Shown: piece by piece, positions 1-8,955 of the stretch
Numbering within the stretch: position 1 is the first letter of the stretch
Layout of the letters: every line of letters starts with the position of its first letter
Source of the DNA: CF-96 sp036269455
GTDB taxonomy: Bacteria; Chloroflexota; Dormibacteria; Aeolococcales; Aeolococcaceae
Assembly: GCA_036269455.1 (NCBI GenBank)
Contig: DATARS010000105.1
Location: forward strand, 1 to 12,922
DNA: 12,922 nt
Direction: 5' to 3'
Translations under genes and position numbers: made by a program
The notes under the pieces: model-generated
What the model was told of the DNA's origin: nothing
Database searches by the model: none
What the model saw: only the letters and a program-made list of their open reading frames with translations

Positions 1-2
1 GG

Positions 3-1690
<1,688 letters not shown>

Positions 1691-1691
<1 letters not shown>

Positions 1692-2344
1692 CAGAACAGC
1701 GTGAGCTGCTCGTCGGCGGCACGGACGGCGGTGGCGAGCGCCGCCTCCTCCGCGCGCTCACGCTGCTCCCGCTCGCGCTCGGCGGCGGCCTCCTCGAGGT
1801 AGCCGCGCACCCGCTGCATGTCCTCCTCGAGGGTGCGCAGCAGCGAGGCGTTGTAGAGCGCCGCCGCGGGATGGAAGAGCGGGACGTACAGCCGTTCGCC
1901 GCGACGCACCCGCTGACCGTGGATGCGGCTGATCCCGGGCATCCCGGGGAGCAGCCGGCCGACGGCGTGGCGGCCGAGCAGCAGGATGGCGTCGGGGCGG
2001 ATCAGCCGCACCTGCTCGTCGAGGTGATGGGCGCACGCGCTCACCTCGTCGGGCTCGGGGTCGCGGTTGCCCGGCGGCCGGCACTTCAGCACGTTGCAGA
2101 TGAAGATGTCCTCGCGGGCGAGGCCGATCGACTGCAGCAGCCGGGTGAGCAGCTGGCCGGCGGCGCCGACGAACGGGTGGCCGGTGCGGTCCTCGCTCTC
2201 CCCCGGGGCCTCGCCGACCGCCATGATCCGCGCCGTCACCGGGCCGTCGCCGGGCACCGCCCTGGTGCGGGTGCCGTGCAGCCGGCAGTCGGTGCAGACC
2301 TCGATGCGCCGGTGGAGCGCCGCCAGCGCCTCGGCGTCGCTCAC
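1691..2344 (-). CDS. Family 4 uracil-DNA glycosylase (4Fe-4S type)
   Basis: The 217-residue product is a uracil-DNA glycosylase of the thermostable family 4 type, which removes uracil from DNA and carries a structural 4Fe-4S cluster. The four expected cysteines are C17 and C20 (VCTDC), C88 (NVLKCRPP) and C104, with the typical 15-residue gap between the last two. Active-site motif 1 is GEAPG (44-48), followed by GHPFVGAAG (55-63). Motif 2 is HPAAAL (158-163). The last 40 or so residues are a charged Glu/Arg/Ala-rich helix that is probably dispensable. The start is GTG at 2342-2344, inside a GTGA overlap with the dapA stop, and the stop overlaps the RNase J start. A DNA repair gene between dapA and rnj is not part of the order I know for this cluster. 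Family 5 is less likely because motif 1 has Glu rather than the Ala usual there. Confidence 0.93.
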
Positions 2345-3267
2345 GCGGTCCGGGCCGCCGGGGCCGATCCCCGGGCCATCGCCAGCCCGACGAGGTCGCC
2401 GCAGGCGTCGAGCATCGCGCCCAGGGCGGTCCGGTGTGCGGGGTCGAGCGGCACCAGCGGCAGCCGCAGCGTGCCCACCTCGACGCCGATGTGCTGGAGC
2501 GCCGCCTTGACCGGGATCGGGTTCGACGCGACGAACAGGCCGCGGAAGATCGGCAGCAGTCGGGCGTGGAGCGCGGCCGCCCCGGCGGCGTCGCCGGCCA
2601 CGTGGGCGTCGATCATCCGGCGCATCGCCGCGCCGCAGACGTGGGAGACGACGCTCACCACCCCGTGGGCTCCCACGCTCATGAAGGGCAGGGTGAGACC
2701 GTCGTCGCCGCTCCAGACCCGGAATCCCGGGGGGGCCCCGGCAACGATCCGGGCGACCTGGTCGGCGTCTCCCGCGGCCTCCTTGGTGCCGCAGATCCGC
2801 GGGTGGAGCGCCAGCGTCAGGGTCGTCTCCACGGTCAGGCCGACCGCGGTGCGTCCCGGGATGTTGTAGAGGACGATGGGGAGCCCGGCGTCGGCGACCG
2901 CGGTGTAGTGGGCGATCAGCCCCTCCTGCGGCGGCTTGTTGTAGTACGGCGTCACCACCAGGGCGGCGTCGGCGCCCTCGTCGGCTGCCTCGCGTGTCGC
3001 CTCCACCGTCGCCGCGGTGCTGTTCGAGCCCGTGCCCATCACCACCGCGTGGTCGGGCAGCGCCCGCCGCACCGCGCGCAGCAGGGCGACGCGCTCCTCG
3101 TGCGTCAGCGTGGGAGACTCCCCGGTGGTGCCGTTCACCACCACCCCGTCGCTGCCCGAGGCGACGAGCGCGCGGGCGAGCCGCGCCGCCACCTCGAGGT
3201 CGACGGCACCGGCGGCGTCGAAGGGCGTCACCATGGCGGTGAGCAGCCGGCCCAGGCTCGCCTGCAT
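2341..3267 (-). CDS. dapA: 4-hydroxy-tetrahydrodipicolinate synthase
   Basis: DapA (308 residues) condenses pyruvate with aspartate semialdehyde in the first committed step of the diaminopimelate/lysine pathway. It is a cytoplasmic TIM-barrel enzyme. Visible family residues are T47-T48 in NGTTGES, Y109 in TPYYNKP, Y134 and R139 in LYNIPGRT, and the Schiff-base lysine K162 in CGTKEA, close to K161 of the E. coli enzyme. The length is slightly above the usual 290-300 because of a short C-terminal Ala/Arg extension. The ATG at 3265-3267 has no Shine-Dalgarno sequence, but a TACAAT hexamer ends 7 nt upstream, so the mRNA may be leaderless. The stop overlaps the glycosylase start as GTGA. In related genomes dapA would be expected next to asd and dapB. 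Here a plus-strand pair of genes (3310-4975) lies between them. Related barrel aldolases are the main alternative, but the motifs and the dapB/asd context favour DapA. Confidence 0.96.
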   Translation of the reverse strand: MQASLGRLLTAMVTPFDAAGAVDLEVAARLARALVASGSDGVVVNGTTGESPTLTHEERVALLRAVRRALPDHAVVMGTGSNSTAATVEATREAADEGADAALVVTPYYNKPPQEGLIAHYTAVADAGLPIVLYNIPGRTAVGLTVETTLTLALHPRICGTKEAAGDADQVARIVAGAPPGFRVWSGDDGLTLPFMSVGAHGVVSVVSHVCGAAMRRMIDAHVAGDAAGAAALHARLLPIFRGLFVASNPIPVKAALQHIGVEVGTLRLPLVPLDPAHRTALGAMLDACGDLVGLAMARGSAPAARTA

Positions 3268-3274
3268 GCGGGCG

Positions 3275-3280
3275 ATTGTA
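3275..3280 (-). promoter_or_regulatory. Candidate leaderless -10 element of dapA (TACAAT)
   Basis: On the minus strand TACAAT differs from the consensus TATAAT at one position and stands out in a GC-rich gap. It is separated by exactly 7 nt from the dapA ATG, so transcription would begin at or next to the start codon. No Shine-Dalgarno sequence lies in between, as expected of leaderless genes in several high-GC phyla. No convincing -35 hexamer is visible 16-18 nt upstream. It would drive dapA-udg-rnj. Confidence 0.6.
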
Positions 3281-3309
3281 CGTGCCGGTCACCCGGGGGC
3301 GAGGGCAGG

Positions 3310-4551
3310 ATGAGGCTGATCCCATCTCCAGGCAGCCTTCGCGCCGCGGGCGCGAACGTCAACCGGCGGGTCCGTTCCGGGCACCTCGCCGACCTGCGGC
3401 CGTGGCCCCGGACGCTGATCGACGAGGGCCCGCAGCGGGCCGTGTACCGGATGGAGGCGGACGAGGACGTCGATCCCGGCGCGCTCCCGGTGCTGCTGGT
3501 GCCGCCGCTCGCCGCGCCCGCGACCGCCTTCGACCTGCGCCGCGGCTGCAGCATGGTCGAGCATCTGTCCGGCACCCGGCGGCCGACCTACCTCGTCGAC
3601 TACGGCGCCATCACCTTCGCCGACCGCAACCTCGGCATCGAGCACTGGGTCGACGAGGTCGTGCCCCGGGCGATCGAGGCGGTCTCCGCCGACGCCGGGG
3701 GACGTCGCGTCCACCTCGCCGGCTGGTGCCTCGGCGGGATCTTCTCGCTGCTCACCGCCGCCCCCCGGCCAGGGCTGGCGGTGCAGTCGATCACCGCGAT
3801 CGCCAGTCCCTTCGACGTCACCGCGGTGCCGCTGCTGGCGCCGCTGCGCCCGCTGGTCAACCTCACCGACGGCCGGGTGCTGACCGCCGTCTACCGGGTG
3901 CTCGGCGGCGCCCCGGCGCCGCTGGTGCGCACCGCCTTCCAGCTCAGCAGCGTCGACAGGTACCTCACCAGACCGCTGGCGATCGCCCGCCACCTCGACG
4001 ACCGCGACTTCCTCGAGCAGATCGAGGCCGTGGACGCCTTCACCGCGGGGATGCTCGCCTACCCGGGGCGGACCTTCGGCCAGCTCTACCACCGCTTCTT
4101 CCGCGCCAACGACCTGCGCGACGGGCACCTCGACCTCGGCGGTCGGCGTCTCGAGCTCGCCGACGTGCGCGTGCCCGTGCTCGTCGTCGCCGGGGCCGGC
4201 GACACCATCGCGCCGCAGCGCGCCGTCCACCGCCTCACCGAGCTGCTCGTCCATTCGCCCGAGGTGGTCTACGAGGTCGCGCCGGGGGGTCATCTCGGTG
4301 TGCTCGCCGGTCGCGGGGCGCGCCGCACCACCTGGAGGCACCTGGACACCTTCCTCGCCAGCCACGATCGCGTCCCCGCGCGCCGCCGCCGCGCAGGGAA
4401 GCCCGCCGCCGGGTCGTTGAACTCTGAGAGGGCGAGCGCCCTGAAGGAGGGGACGACGAATGATGGCGCAGCGGGTGGCGGACATCCGGACCCGGGCCGG
4501 CGAGCTCGCCGGCGGGCTCCGCGTGCGGATGGGGCGGTCGAGCTGGGGTGA
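3310..4551 (+). CDS. PhaC-like alpha/beta hydrolase (polyhydroxyalkanoate synthase family)
   Basis: The 413-residue product has an alpha/beta-hydrolase fold with the cysteine lipase box typical of polyhydroxyalkanoate synthases: GWCLGG with nucleophile C140. The candidate acid is D298 in AGAGDTIAP and the candidate base H328 in PGGHLGVL. The core ends near residue 353, about the size of class III PhaC, and resembles short actinobacterial PhaC-like proteins with YLVDYG and TFGQLYHRFF segments. Whether it polymerises hydroxyacyl-CoA or is a hydrolase or acyltransferase cannot be told, and no phaE, phaR or phasin gene is adjacent. The start is ATG 3310 with a GAGG 5 nt upstream. Residues 354-413 form an Arg/Ala/Gly-rich tail that overlaps the next gene by 92 nt and looks unlike the core. 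A TGA in the +1 frame at 4418-4420 would end the protein at a more normal place, so a frameshift near 4370-4415 is possible. Confidence 0.85.
   Translation: MRLIPSPGSLRAAGANVNRRVRSGHLADLRPWPRTLIDEGPQRAVYRMEADEDVDPGALPVLLVPPLAAPATAFDLRRGCSMVEHLSGTRRPTYLVDYGAITFADRNLGIEHWVDEVVPRAIEAVSADAGGRRVHLAGWCLGGIFSLLTAAPRPGLAVQSITAIASPFDVTAVPLLAPLRPLVNLTDGRVLTAVYRVLGGAPAPLVRTAFQLSSVDRYLTRPLAIARHLDDRDFLEQIEAVDAFTAGMLAYPGRTFGQLYHRFFRANDLRDGHLDLGGRRLELADVRVPVLVVAGAGDTIAPQRAVHRLTELLVHSPEVVYEVAPGGHLGVLAGRGARRTTWRHLDTFLASHDRVPARRRRAGKPAAGSLNSERASALKEGTTNDGAAGGGHPDPGRRARRRAPRADGAVELG
4429..4450 (+). promoter_or_regulatory. Hairpin plus strong Shine-Dalgarno (AAGGAGG) for the membrane-protein gene
   Basis: AAGGAGG at 4444-4450 is the strongest ribosome binding site in the window. 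It lies 9 nt before the ATG at 4460 and fixes that start. Directly upstream, AGGGCG and CGCCCT (4429-4434 and 4437-4442) form a perfect inverted repeat that could fold as a small stem next to the binding site. Both elements lie within the 3' end of the upstream reading frame. Confidence 0.6.
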
Positions 4552-4975
4552 GCGCGCCCTGATCGGCGGCTCGGCGGCGGTGCTCTTCGCACTGCTCTTC
4601 CTGCCCTGGCTGAGCGCCAGCTGCACCGGCGGCTGCAACGGGTTCGACTTCTCCTCGAGCATCGACGGCGTCCACGGCTTCGGCTGGATCACCCTGCTCG
4701 GGCTGCTCGCGGTGGTCGGCCTCTGGGCGGTGCGCTGCTATCCCGACCGGGTGCGCATCCCCGCGCTGCCGCTGCGCGACTCGGAGATCTACCTCATCGC
4801 CGGCGCCGTCGAGGCGCTCGGGGTGGTGCTCTTCTTCTTCGAGTACCACGGCGGCGTCGCCACCTTCCTGTACGTGAGCGTCACCCCCGCCGTGGGCTGG
4901 TTCCTCGCCCTCGCCGGCGCCGTCGCCACCGCGGTGGGCGGCTGGCTGCTGCGCGCGGAGTCTGCCCGGCGCTGA
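4460..4975 (+). CDS. Small four-helix membrane protein, function unknown
   Basis: I do not recognise the family of this 171-residue protein. It has an N-terminal basic amphipathic stretch of about 30 residues, then four hydrophobic segments near 34-52, 74-92, 107-126 and 141-163. That pattern predicts an integral membrane protein. A short loop after helix 1 holds two cysteines in the SCTGGC segment (near residues 55-59), which could form a disulfide if the loop faces outward. LFLPWL at the end of helix 1 and the following polar loop resemble many uncharacterised small actinobacterial membrane proteins. The start is ATG 4460, immediately followed by a second ATG, and is supported by AAGGAGG 9 nt upstream. 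It begins 92 nt before the annotated end of the PhaC-like gene, so the two are probably co-transcribed. It converges on asd with only 19 nt between the stop codons. Confidence 0.8.
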   Translation: MMAQRVADIRTRAGELAGGLRVRMGRSSWGERALIGGSAAVLFALLFLPWLSASCTGGCNGFDFSSSIDGVHGFGWITLLGLLAVVGLWAVRCYPDRVRIPALPLRDSEIYLIAGAVEALGVVLFFFEYHGGVATFLYVSVTPAVGWFLALAGAVATAVGGWLLRAESARR

Positions 4976-5000
4976 GCCGAAGGCCCAACCAGCCTCAGCG
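4970..5000. terminator. Inverted repeat spanning two convergent stop codons
   Basis: CGCTGAG (4970-4976) and CTCAGCG (4994-5000) are perfect 7-nt inverted repeats around a 17-nt loop. The TGA of the membrane-protein gene lies in the left arm and the complement of the asd TGA in the right arm. A smaller GCC-GAA-GGC stem occupies 4976-4984. There is no U-tract on either side, so intrinsic termination is unproven. A bidirectional 3'-end hairpin is the best guess. Confidence 0.4.
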
Positions 5001-6014
5001 AAGCGCGAGCAGCTCCCCCACCTGCACCGCGTTGGTCGCCGCACCCTTGCGCAGGTTGTCGACGCTCAGGAAGAACGCCACCCCGCCGGGGCGGCCGATG
5101 TCGCCGCGGATCCGCCCCACCAGCACCGCATCCTGCCCCGCCGCGTCCCGCGGCGTGGGGTAGCGCTGCGAACCGGGCTCGTCCACCACCCGCACCCCCG
5201 AGGCCCCCGCGAGCAGCTCACGGGCGGCGTCCGGCCGCACCGGCCCGTCGAACTCGGCCCACACAGCGGCGGAATGTCCGACCGCCACCGGCACCCGAAC
5301 GGTCGTGACGCTCACCGGCAGGTCCGGCAGCCCCAGCACCCGGCGGGTCTCGGCGATGACCTTCAGCTCCTCGTCGGTGTCGTCGCCGTGCATCGCCCAG
5401 CCGCCCGGCACCACGTTGCCGTGGAGGACGTGCGGGTACACCGACCGCGGCGGCGTCTCACCGGCGGCGTCGGCGCGCACCTGGTCGTGGAGCTCGGCCG
5501 CGAGCGCCCGCCCACCGCCGCTCGCCGCCTGGTACGTCGCCACCGTGATCCTCCGCAGCCCGAGCGCACGGTGCAGGGGCGCCAGCGCCACGGTCAGCGG
5601 GATGGCCACGCAGTTGGGATTGGCGACGATGCCGTGGTGACCGTCGAGCTCGGCGGCGTTCACCTCGGGCACCACCAGCGGCACCTCGGGATCCATCCGG
5701 TACGCGCTCGACTTGTCGATGGCGACCCCGCCCTGCTCGGCGACGACCGGGGCGTAGCGCCTCGCCGTCTCCGAGCCCGCGGCGAAGAACACCATGTCGA
5801 GCCCCGCCAGCGCGGCATCGCTCACCTCGGCCACGGGGACGTCGTTCCCGGCGAAGCGCAGCGACGTCCCCGCGCTGCGGGCGCTGGCGAGGCAGCGCAG
5901 CTCGGCGAGCGGGAAGGCCCGCTCCTCGAGGATGCGCAGCACCGTCCCGCCGGCGGCGCCGGTGGCGCCGATCACCCCGACGCGGGGACCGTTCGCGTCT
6001 CCGCCGCTGCTCAT
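4995..6014 (-). CDS. asd: Aspartate-semialdehyde dehydrogenase
   Basis: Asd (339 residues) reduces beta-aspartyl phosphate to aspartate semialdehyde with NADPH, supplying the DapA substrate and the threonine/methionine branch. The N-terminal nucleotide-binding loop is GATGAAGGTV (16-25). The nucleophile is C135 in ANPNCVAIPL, and the conserved glutamine is Q162 in TYQAASGGG. A VAVGHS segment about 115 residues later carries the conserved active-site histidine region. The SGGG at 165-168 differs slightly from the SGAG usual in the family. Length matches the normal 335-345. The ATG at 6012-6014 overlaps the dapB TGA as ATGA and has GGAGG 4 nt upstream, which settles the start. It is the last gene of the rpsO-pnp-dapB-asd run. 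In the order I recall, dapA would follow, but here the next gene is a convergent membrane-protein gene. Confidence 0.96.
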   Translation of the reverse strand: MSSGGDANGPRVGVIGATGAAGGTVLRILEERAFPLAELRCLASARSAGTSLRFAGNDVPVAEVSDAALAGLDMVFFAAGSETARRYAPVVAEQGGVAIDKSSAYRMDPEVPLVVPEVNAAELDGHHGIVANPNCVAIPLTVALAPLHRALGLRRITVATYQAASGGGRALAAELHDQVRADAAGETPPRSVYPHVLHGNVVPGGWAMHGDDTDEELKVIAETRRVLGLPDLPVSVTTVRVPVAVGHSAAVWAEFDGPVRPDAARELLAGASGVRVVDEPGSQRYPTPRDAAGQDAVLVGRIRGDIGRPGGVAFFLSVDNLRKGAATNAVQVGELLALR

Positions 6015-6820
6015 CTGGCCTCCGATGATGCCATGGCCCCGAGCACCGAGGCCGCCGGAGGCAGCCCCAGGATCTCCTCGAGGCTGGTGTAGAAGCGCTC
6101 GGTGGCGATCACCGCGCGGACGGCGGCGAGCACCCCGGGCACGAAGGCGGCGCGCGACGTGGTGCGGTGCTCGAGGCTGAGCGTCTGACCGATCGCCCCG
6201 AAGATCACGGTCTGATCCGCGACCGGCCCGTCCAGCCGCAGGCTGTGCACCCCGGCACCGCCGAGCACCCCGCCGCGGGTCCCGGCGAGCGGCTCGGTGG
6301 CCGGGTCGGTGTGCCGGAAGGGGCGCCCGCCCCGGGCGGCGAGCAATCGCTCGGCGGTGCGCAGGGCGGTGCCGCTCGGCGCGTCGAGCTTGCCGGGGTG
6401 ATGGCTCTCGATGATCTCGCAGCTCTCGAAATGGCCGGCACAGAGGTCGGCGAGCCACATCAGCAGCGCCGCGCCGAGGGCGAAGTTGGGGACGACGCAG
6501 CCGCCGAGCCCCGCCGCCTCGCAGCGCGTGCGCAGCGTGGTCAGCGCGGCCTCGCCCATCCCGGTGGTGCCCACCACCGGCCGCACCCGCTGCCCCACGG
6601 CGGTCAGCGCGTTGGCGGCGGCGGCGGTGGGGACGGAGAAGTCGATCAGCGCCTGGGCGCCGGCGCCCTCGAGCGCCCGGTGCAGGTCGTCGCCGACGTC
6701 GACCGCGGCGACGCACTCGAAGCCGGGATCGGCCTCGAGTGCGGCCACGATCTCGCGCCCCACCCGTCCCCGCGCGCCGCTCACGGCGACGCGCAGAGAC
6801 GCGGTGGAGTCGTCGGTCAC
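6011..6820 (-). CDS. dapB: 4-hydroxy-tetrahydrodipicolinate reductase
   Basis: DapB (269 residues) reduces the DapA product to tetrahydrodipicolinate with NAD(P)H. The dinucleotide loop is SGARGRVG (14-21), followed by LIDFSVP (58-64) and GTTG (84-87). The catalytic signature ESHHPGKLDAPSGTA begins at residue 138. H140 and K144 have the same spacing as H159 and K163 of E. coli DapB. VPNFALG (110-116) is another family motif. About 30 residues follow the usual C-terminal core. The start is GTG 6818-6820, overlapping the pnp stop as GTGA, and the stop overlaps the asd start. No clear Shine-Dalgarno sequence precedes it, so translation is probably coupled to pnp. The pnp-dapB neighbourhood is a known feature of Actinobacteria and Chloroflexota. 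Confidence 0.96.
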   Translation of the reverse strand: MTDDSTASLRVAVSGARGRVGREIVAALEADPGFECVAAVDVGDDLHRALEGAGAQALIDFSVPTAAAANALTAVGQRVRPVVGTTGMGEAALTTLRTRCEAAGLGGCVVPNFALGAALLMWLADLCAGHFESCEIIESHHPGKLDAPSGTALRTAERLLAARGGRPFRHTDPATEPLAGTRGGVLGGAGVHSLRLDGPVADQTVIFGAIGQTLSLEHRTTSRAAFVPGVLAAVRAVIATERFYTSLEEILGLPPAASVLGAMASSEAR

Positions 6821-8955
6821 GCCGGACCGGCCGTCCCGGCGCCGGCCGCCTGCGCCTGCATGCCCGCGAGCTCGCTGATCGCCAGCTTGCGGGAGAGGTT
6901 GACGCGGCCCTTGTCGTCGATCTCGATCACCTTGACCATGATCTCGTCGCCGATGTTGACCACGTCCTCGACCTTGTTGACACGGTGGTCGGCGAGCTGG
7001 GAGATGTGGACCAGCCCGTCCTTCTTCGGCAGGATCTCGACGAAGGCGCCGAAGTTCATGATCCGGACGACCTTGCCCTTGTAGATCTTGCCGACCTCGA
7101 CGTCCTCGGTGAGGTCGCGGATCATCGCGATCGCCTGCTGCATCGCGGCTCCGTCGTTGGAGGCGATGCTGACCCGGCCGTCGTCCTCGACGTCGATCTG
7201 GACACCGGTCTCCTCGACGATCCGGCGGATGGTCTTGCCACCCGGGCCGATGACGTCGCGGATCTTGTCGGGGTTGATCTGGATGGTCTCGATGCGCGGC
7301 GCCCACATCGACATCTCCTCGCGCGGCGCGGGGAGGGTCTCGGTCATCTTGCCGAGGATGTGCAGCCGGCCGACCCGGGCCTGCTCGAGGGCCTGCTCCA
7401 TGAGCTCCCAGCGCAGTCCCTTGATCTTCATGTCCATCTGCAGGGCGGTGATCCCCGACTCGGTGCCGGCGACCTTGAAGTCCATGTCGCCGAGGGCGTC
7501 CTCCATCCACTGGATGTCGCTGAGGATGGCCGCGCGCTCGCTGTCGTCCTCGGTGATGAGGCCCATGGCGATGCCCGCCACCGGCGCCTTCAGCGGCACC
7601 CCGGCGTCCATCAGCGCCATCGTCGAGCCGCAGACCGACGCCATCGACGTCGAGCCGTTGCTGCTGAGGATCTCGGTGACGATGCGCACCACGTAGGGGA
7701 AGTCCTCGTCGGAGGGCATCACGTTGTGCACCGCACGCTCGGCGAGCGCGCCGTGTCCGATCTCGCGCCGTCCCGGCGAGCGCAGCGGGCGCGCCTCGCC
7801 GACCGAGTACGGCGGGAAGTTGTAGTGGTGCATGAAGCGCTTGAACTCCTCGAGCCCGAGGCCGTCCAGCTTCTGCTGATCCTGGCCGGAACCGAGGGTG
7901 ACGATGCTCAGCGCCTGGGTCTGGCCGCGGGTGAAGAGCGCGCTGCCGTGCGCGCGGGGCAGCAGACCGACCTGCGACCAGATGTGGCGGATCTCGTCGG
8001 TGCGGCGGCCGTCGGGGCGGATGCCCTCCTCGAGGATGGCGGTGCGCACGGCGCGCTTCAGCTCTCCCTCGAACGCCTTCTTGATCTCGCCCTCGCGCTC
8101 GGGGAAGCGCGGCGCGACCTGCTCGAGCACCTGGCCCTTGAGCTCGTCGATGGCGCGCTCGCGGGCGGCCTTGTCGACGTTGCGGGCGGCCTCGCCGATG
8201 CGGCTCGCCGCCGCCTCGGCCACCGCCGCCTTCACCTCGGGATCGACGGCGTTGGAGGGATAGGTCATCGGCGCCTTGCCGACCTGCGATTTGATCTCGT
8301 TCTGGAAGGCGACCAGCCGGCGGATCTCGTCGTGGGCGAGCCGCAGCGCCTGGAGCATGACCTCCTCGGGCACCTGCATCGCGCCCGCCTCGACCATGCC
8401 GATGGCGTCCTCGGTACCCGCGACGATCAGGTCGAGGTCGGACTCGGCGAGCTCGGGCAGGGTGGGGTTGAGCACCAGCCGGCCGTCGATCAGGCCGACC
8501 CGGACGCAGCCCACCGGGCCGGCATGGGGGACGTCGCTGATCGCCAGCGCGAGCGAGGCGCCGGTGACCGCGAGGGTGACCGGGTCGTTCTCCTGGTCGG
8601 TGCTCAGCACCGTGGCGACCACCTGGACGTCGTTGCGGAAGTCCTTGGGGAAGAGCGGCCGCAGCGGCCGGTCCATCAGGCGGCAGGCGAGGATCGCCGC
8701 CTCGGTGGGACGCCCCTCACGGCGGGGGAAGCTGCCCGGGATGCGTCCCGCGGCGTAGAGCTTCTCCTCGTAGTCGCAGGTGAGGGGGAAGAAGTCGATC
8801 CCCTCTCGGGGCTGGTGGGCGCCCACCGCGGTGACCAGCACCATGGTGTCGCCGGAGCGGATGAGCACGGCGCCACTGGCCTGCTCTGCGATGTGGCCGG
8901 TCTCGACGGTGAGCGTGCGGCCGGTGTAGTCCAGTTCGAATTTCTGGTAGGGCAT
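6817..8955 (-). CDS. pnp: Polyribonucleotide nucleotidyltransferase (PNPase)
   Basis: PNPase (712 residues) degrades RNA 3'-5' by phosphorolysis and can add tails in reverse. It acts in the cytoplasm as a trimer. The order is the usual one: a first RNase PH domain, an all-helical linker, a second RNase PH domain with GDMDFKVAGT near residues 488-497, a KH domain with IGPGGKTIRRI near 570, and an S1 domain from about 618 (EVGKIYKGKVV) to about 690. An Ala/Gly-rich tail of some 20 residues ends the protein. The ATG at 8953-8955 has GAGG about 6 nt upstream. The stop overlaps the dapB start as GTGA. Pairing with rpsO is near universal in bacteria. The 310-nt gap to rpsO contains several hairpins and only one TA dinucleotide, so a separate strong pnp promoter is not apparent. 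Expression by read-through from rpsO seems likely. Confidence 0.97.
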   Translation of the reverse strand: MPYQKFELDYTGRTLTVETGHIAEQASGAVLIRSGDTMVLVTAVGAHQPREGIDFFPLTCDYEEKLYAAGRIPGSFPRREGRPTEAAILACRLMDRPLRPLFPKDFRNDVQVVATVLSTDQENDPVTLAVTGASLALAISDVPHAGPVGCVRVGLIDGRLVLNPTLPELAESDLDLIVAGTEDAIGMVEAGAMQVPEEVMLQALRLAHDEIRRLVAFQNEIKSQVGKAPMTYPSNAVDPEVKAAVAEAAASRIGEAARNVDKAARERAIDELKGQVLEQVAPRFPEREGEIKKAFEGELKRAVRTAILEEGIRPDGRRTDEIRHIWSQVGLLPRAHGSALFTRGQTQALSIVTLGSGQDQQKLDGLGLEEFKRFMHHYNFPPYSVGEARPLRSPGRREIGHGALAERAVHNVMPSDEDFPYVVRIVTEILSSNGSTSMASVCGSTMALMDAGVPLKAPVAGIAMGLITEDDSERAAILSDIQWMEDALGDMDFKVAGTESGITALQMDMKIKGLRWELMEQALEQARVGRLHILGKMTETLPAPREEMSMWAPRIETIQINPDKIRDVIGPGGKTIRRIVEETGVQIDVEDDGRVSIASNDGAAMQQAIAMIRDLTEDVEVGKIYKGKVVRIMNFGAFVEILPKKDGLVHISQLADHRVNKVEDVVNIGDEIMVKVIEIDDKGRVNLSRKLAISELAGMQAQAAGAGTAGPA

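Noticed and set aside
3281..3309. Promoter for the plus-strand PhaC-like gene in the 42-nt divergent gap
   Set aside because: No TANNNT or -35-like hexamer in suitable position was seen on the plus strand. The promoter may lie inside dapA, but nothing specific could be supported.
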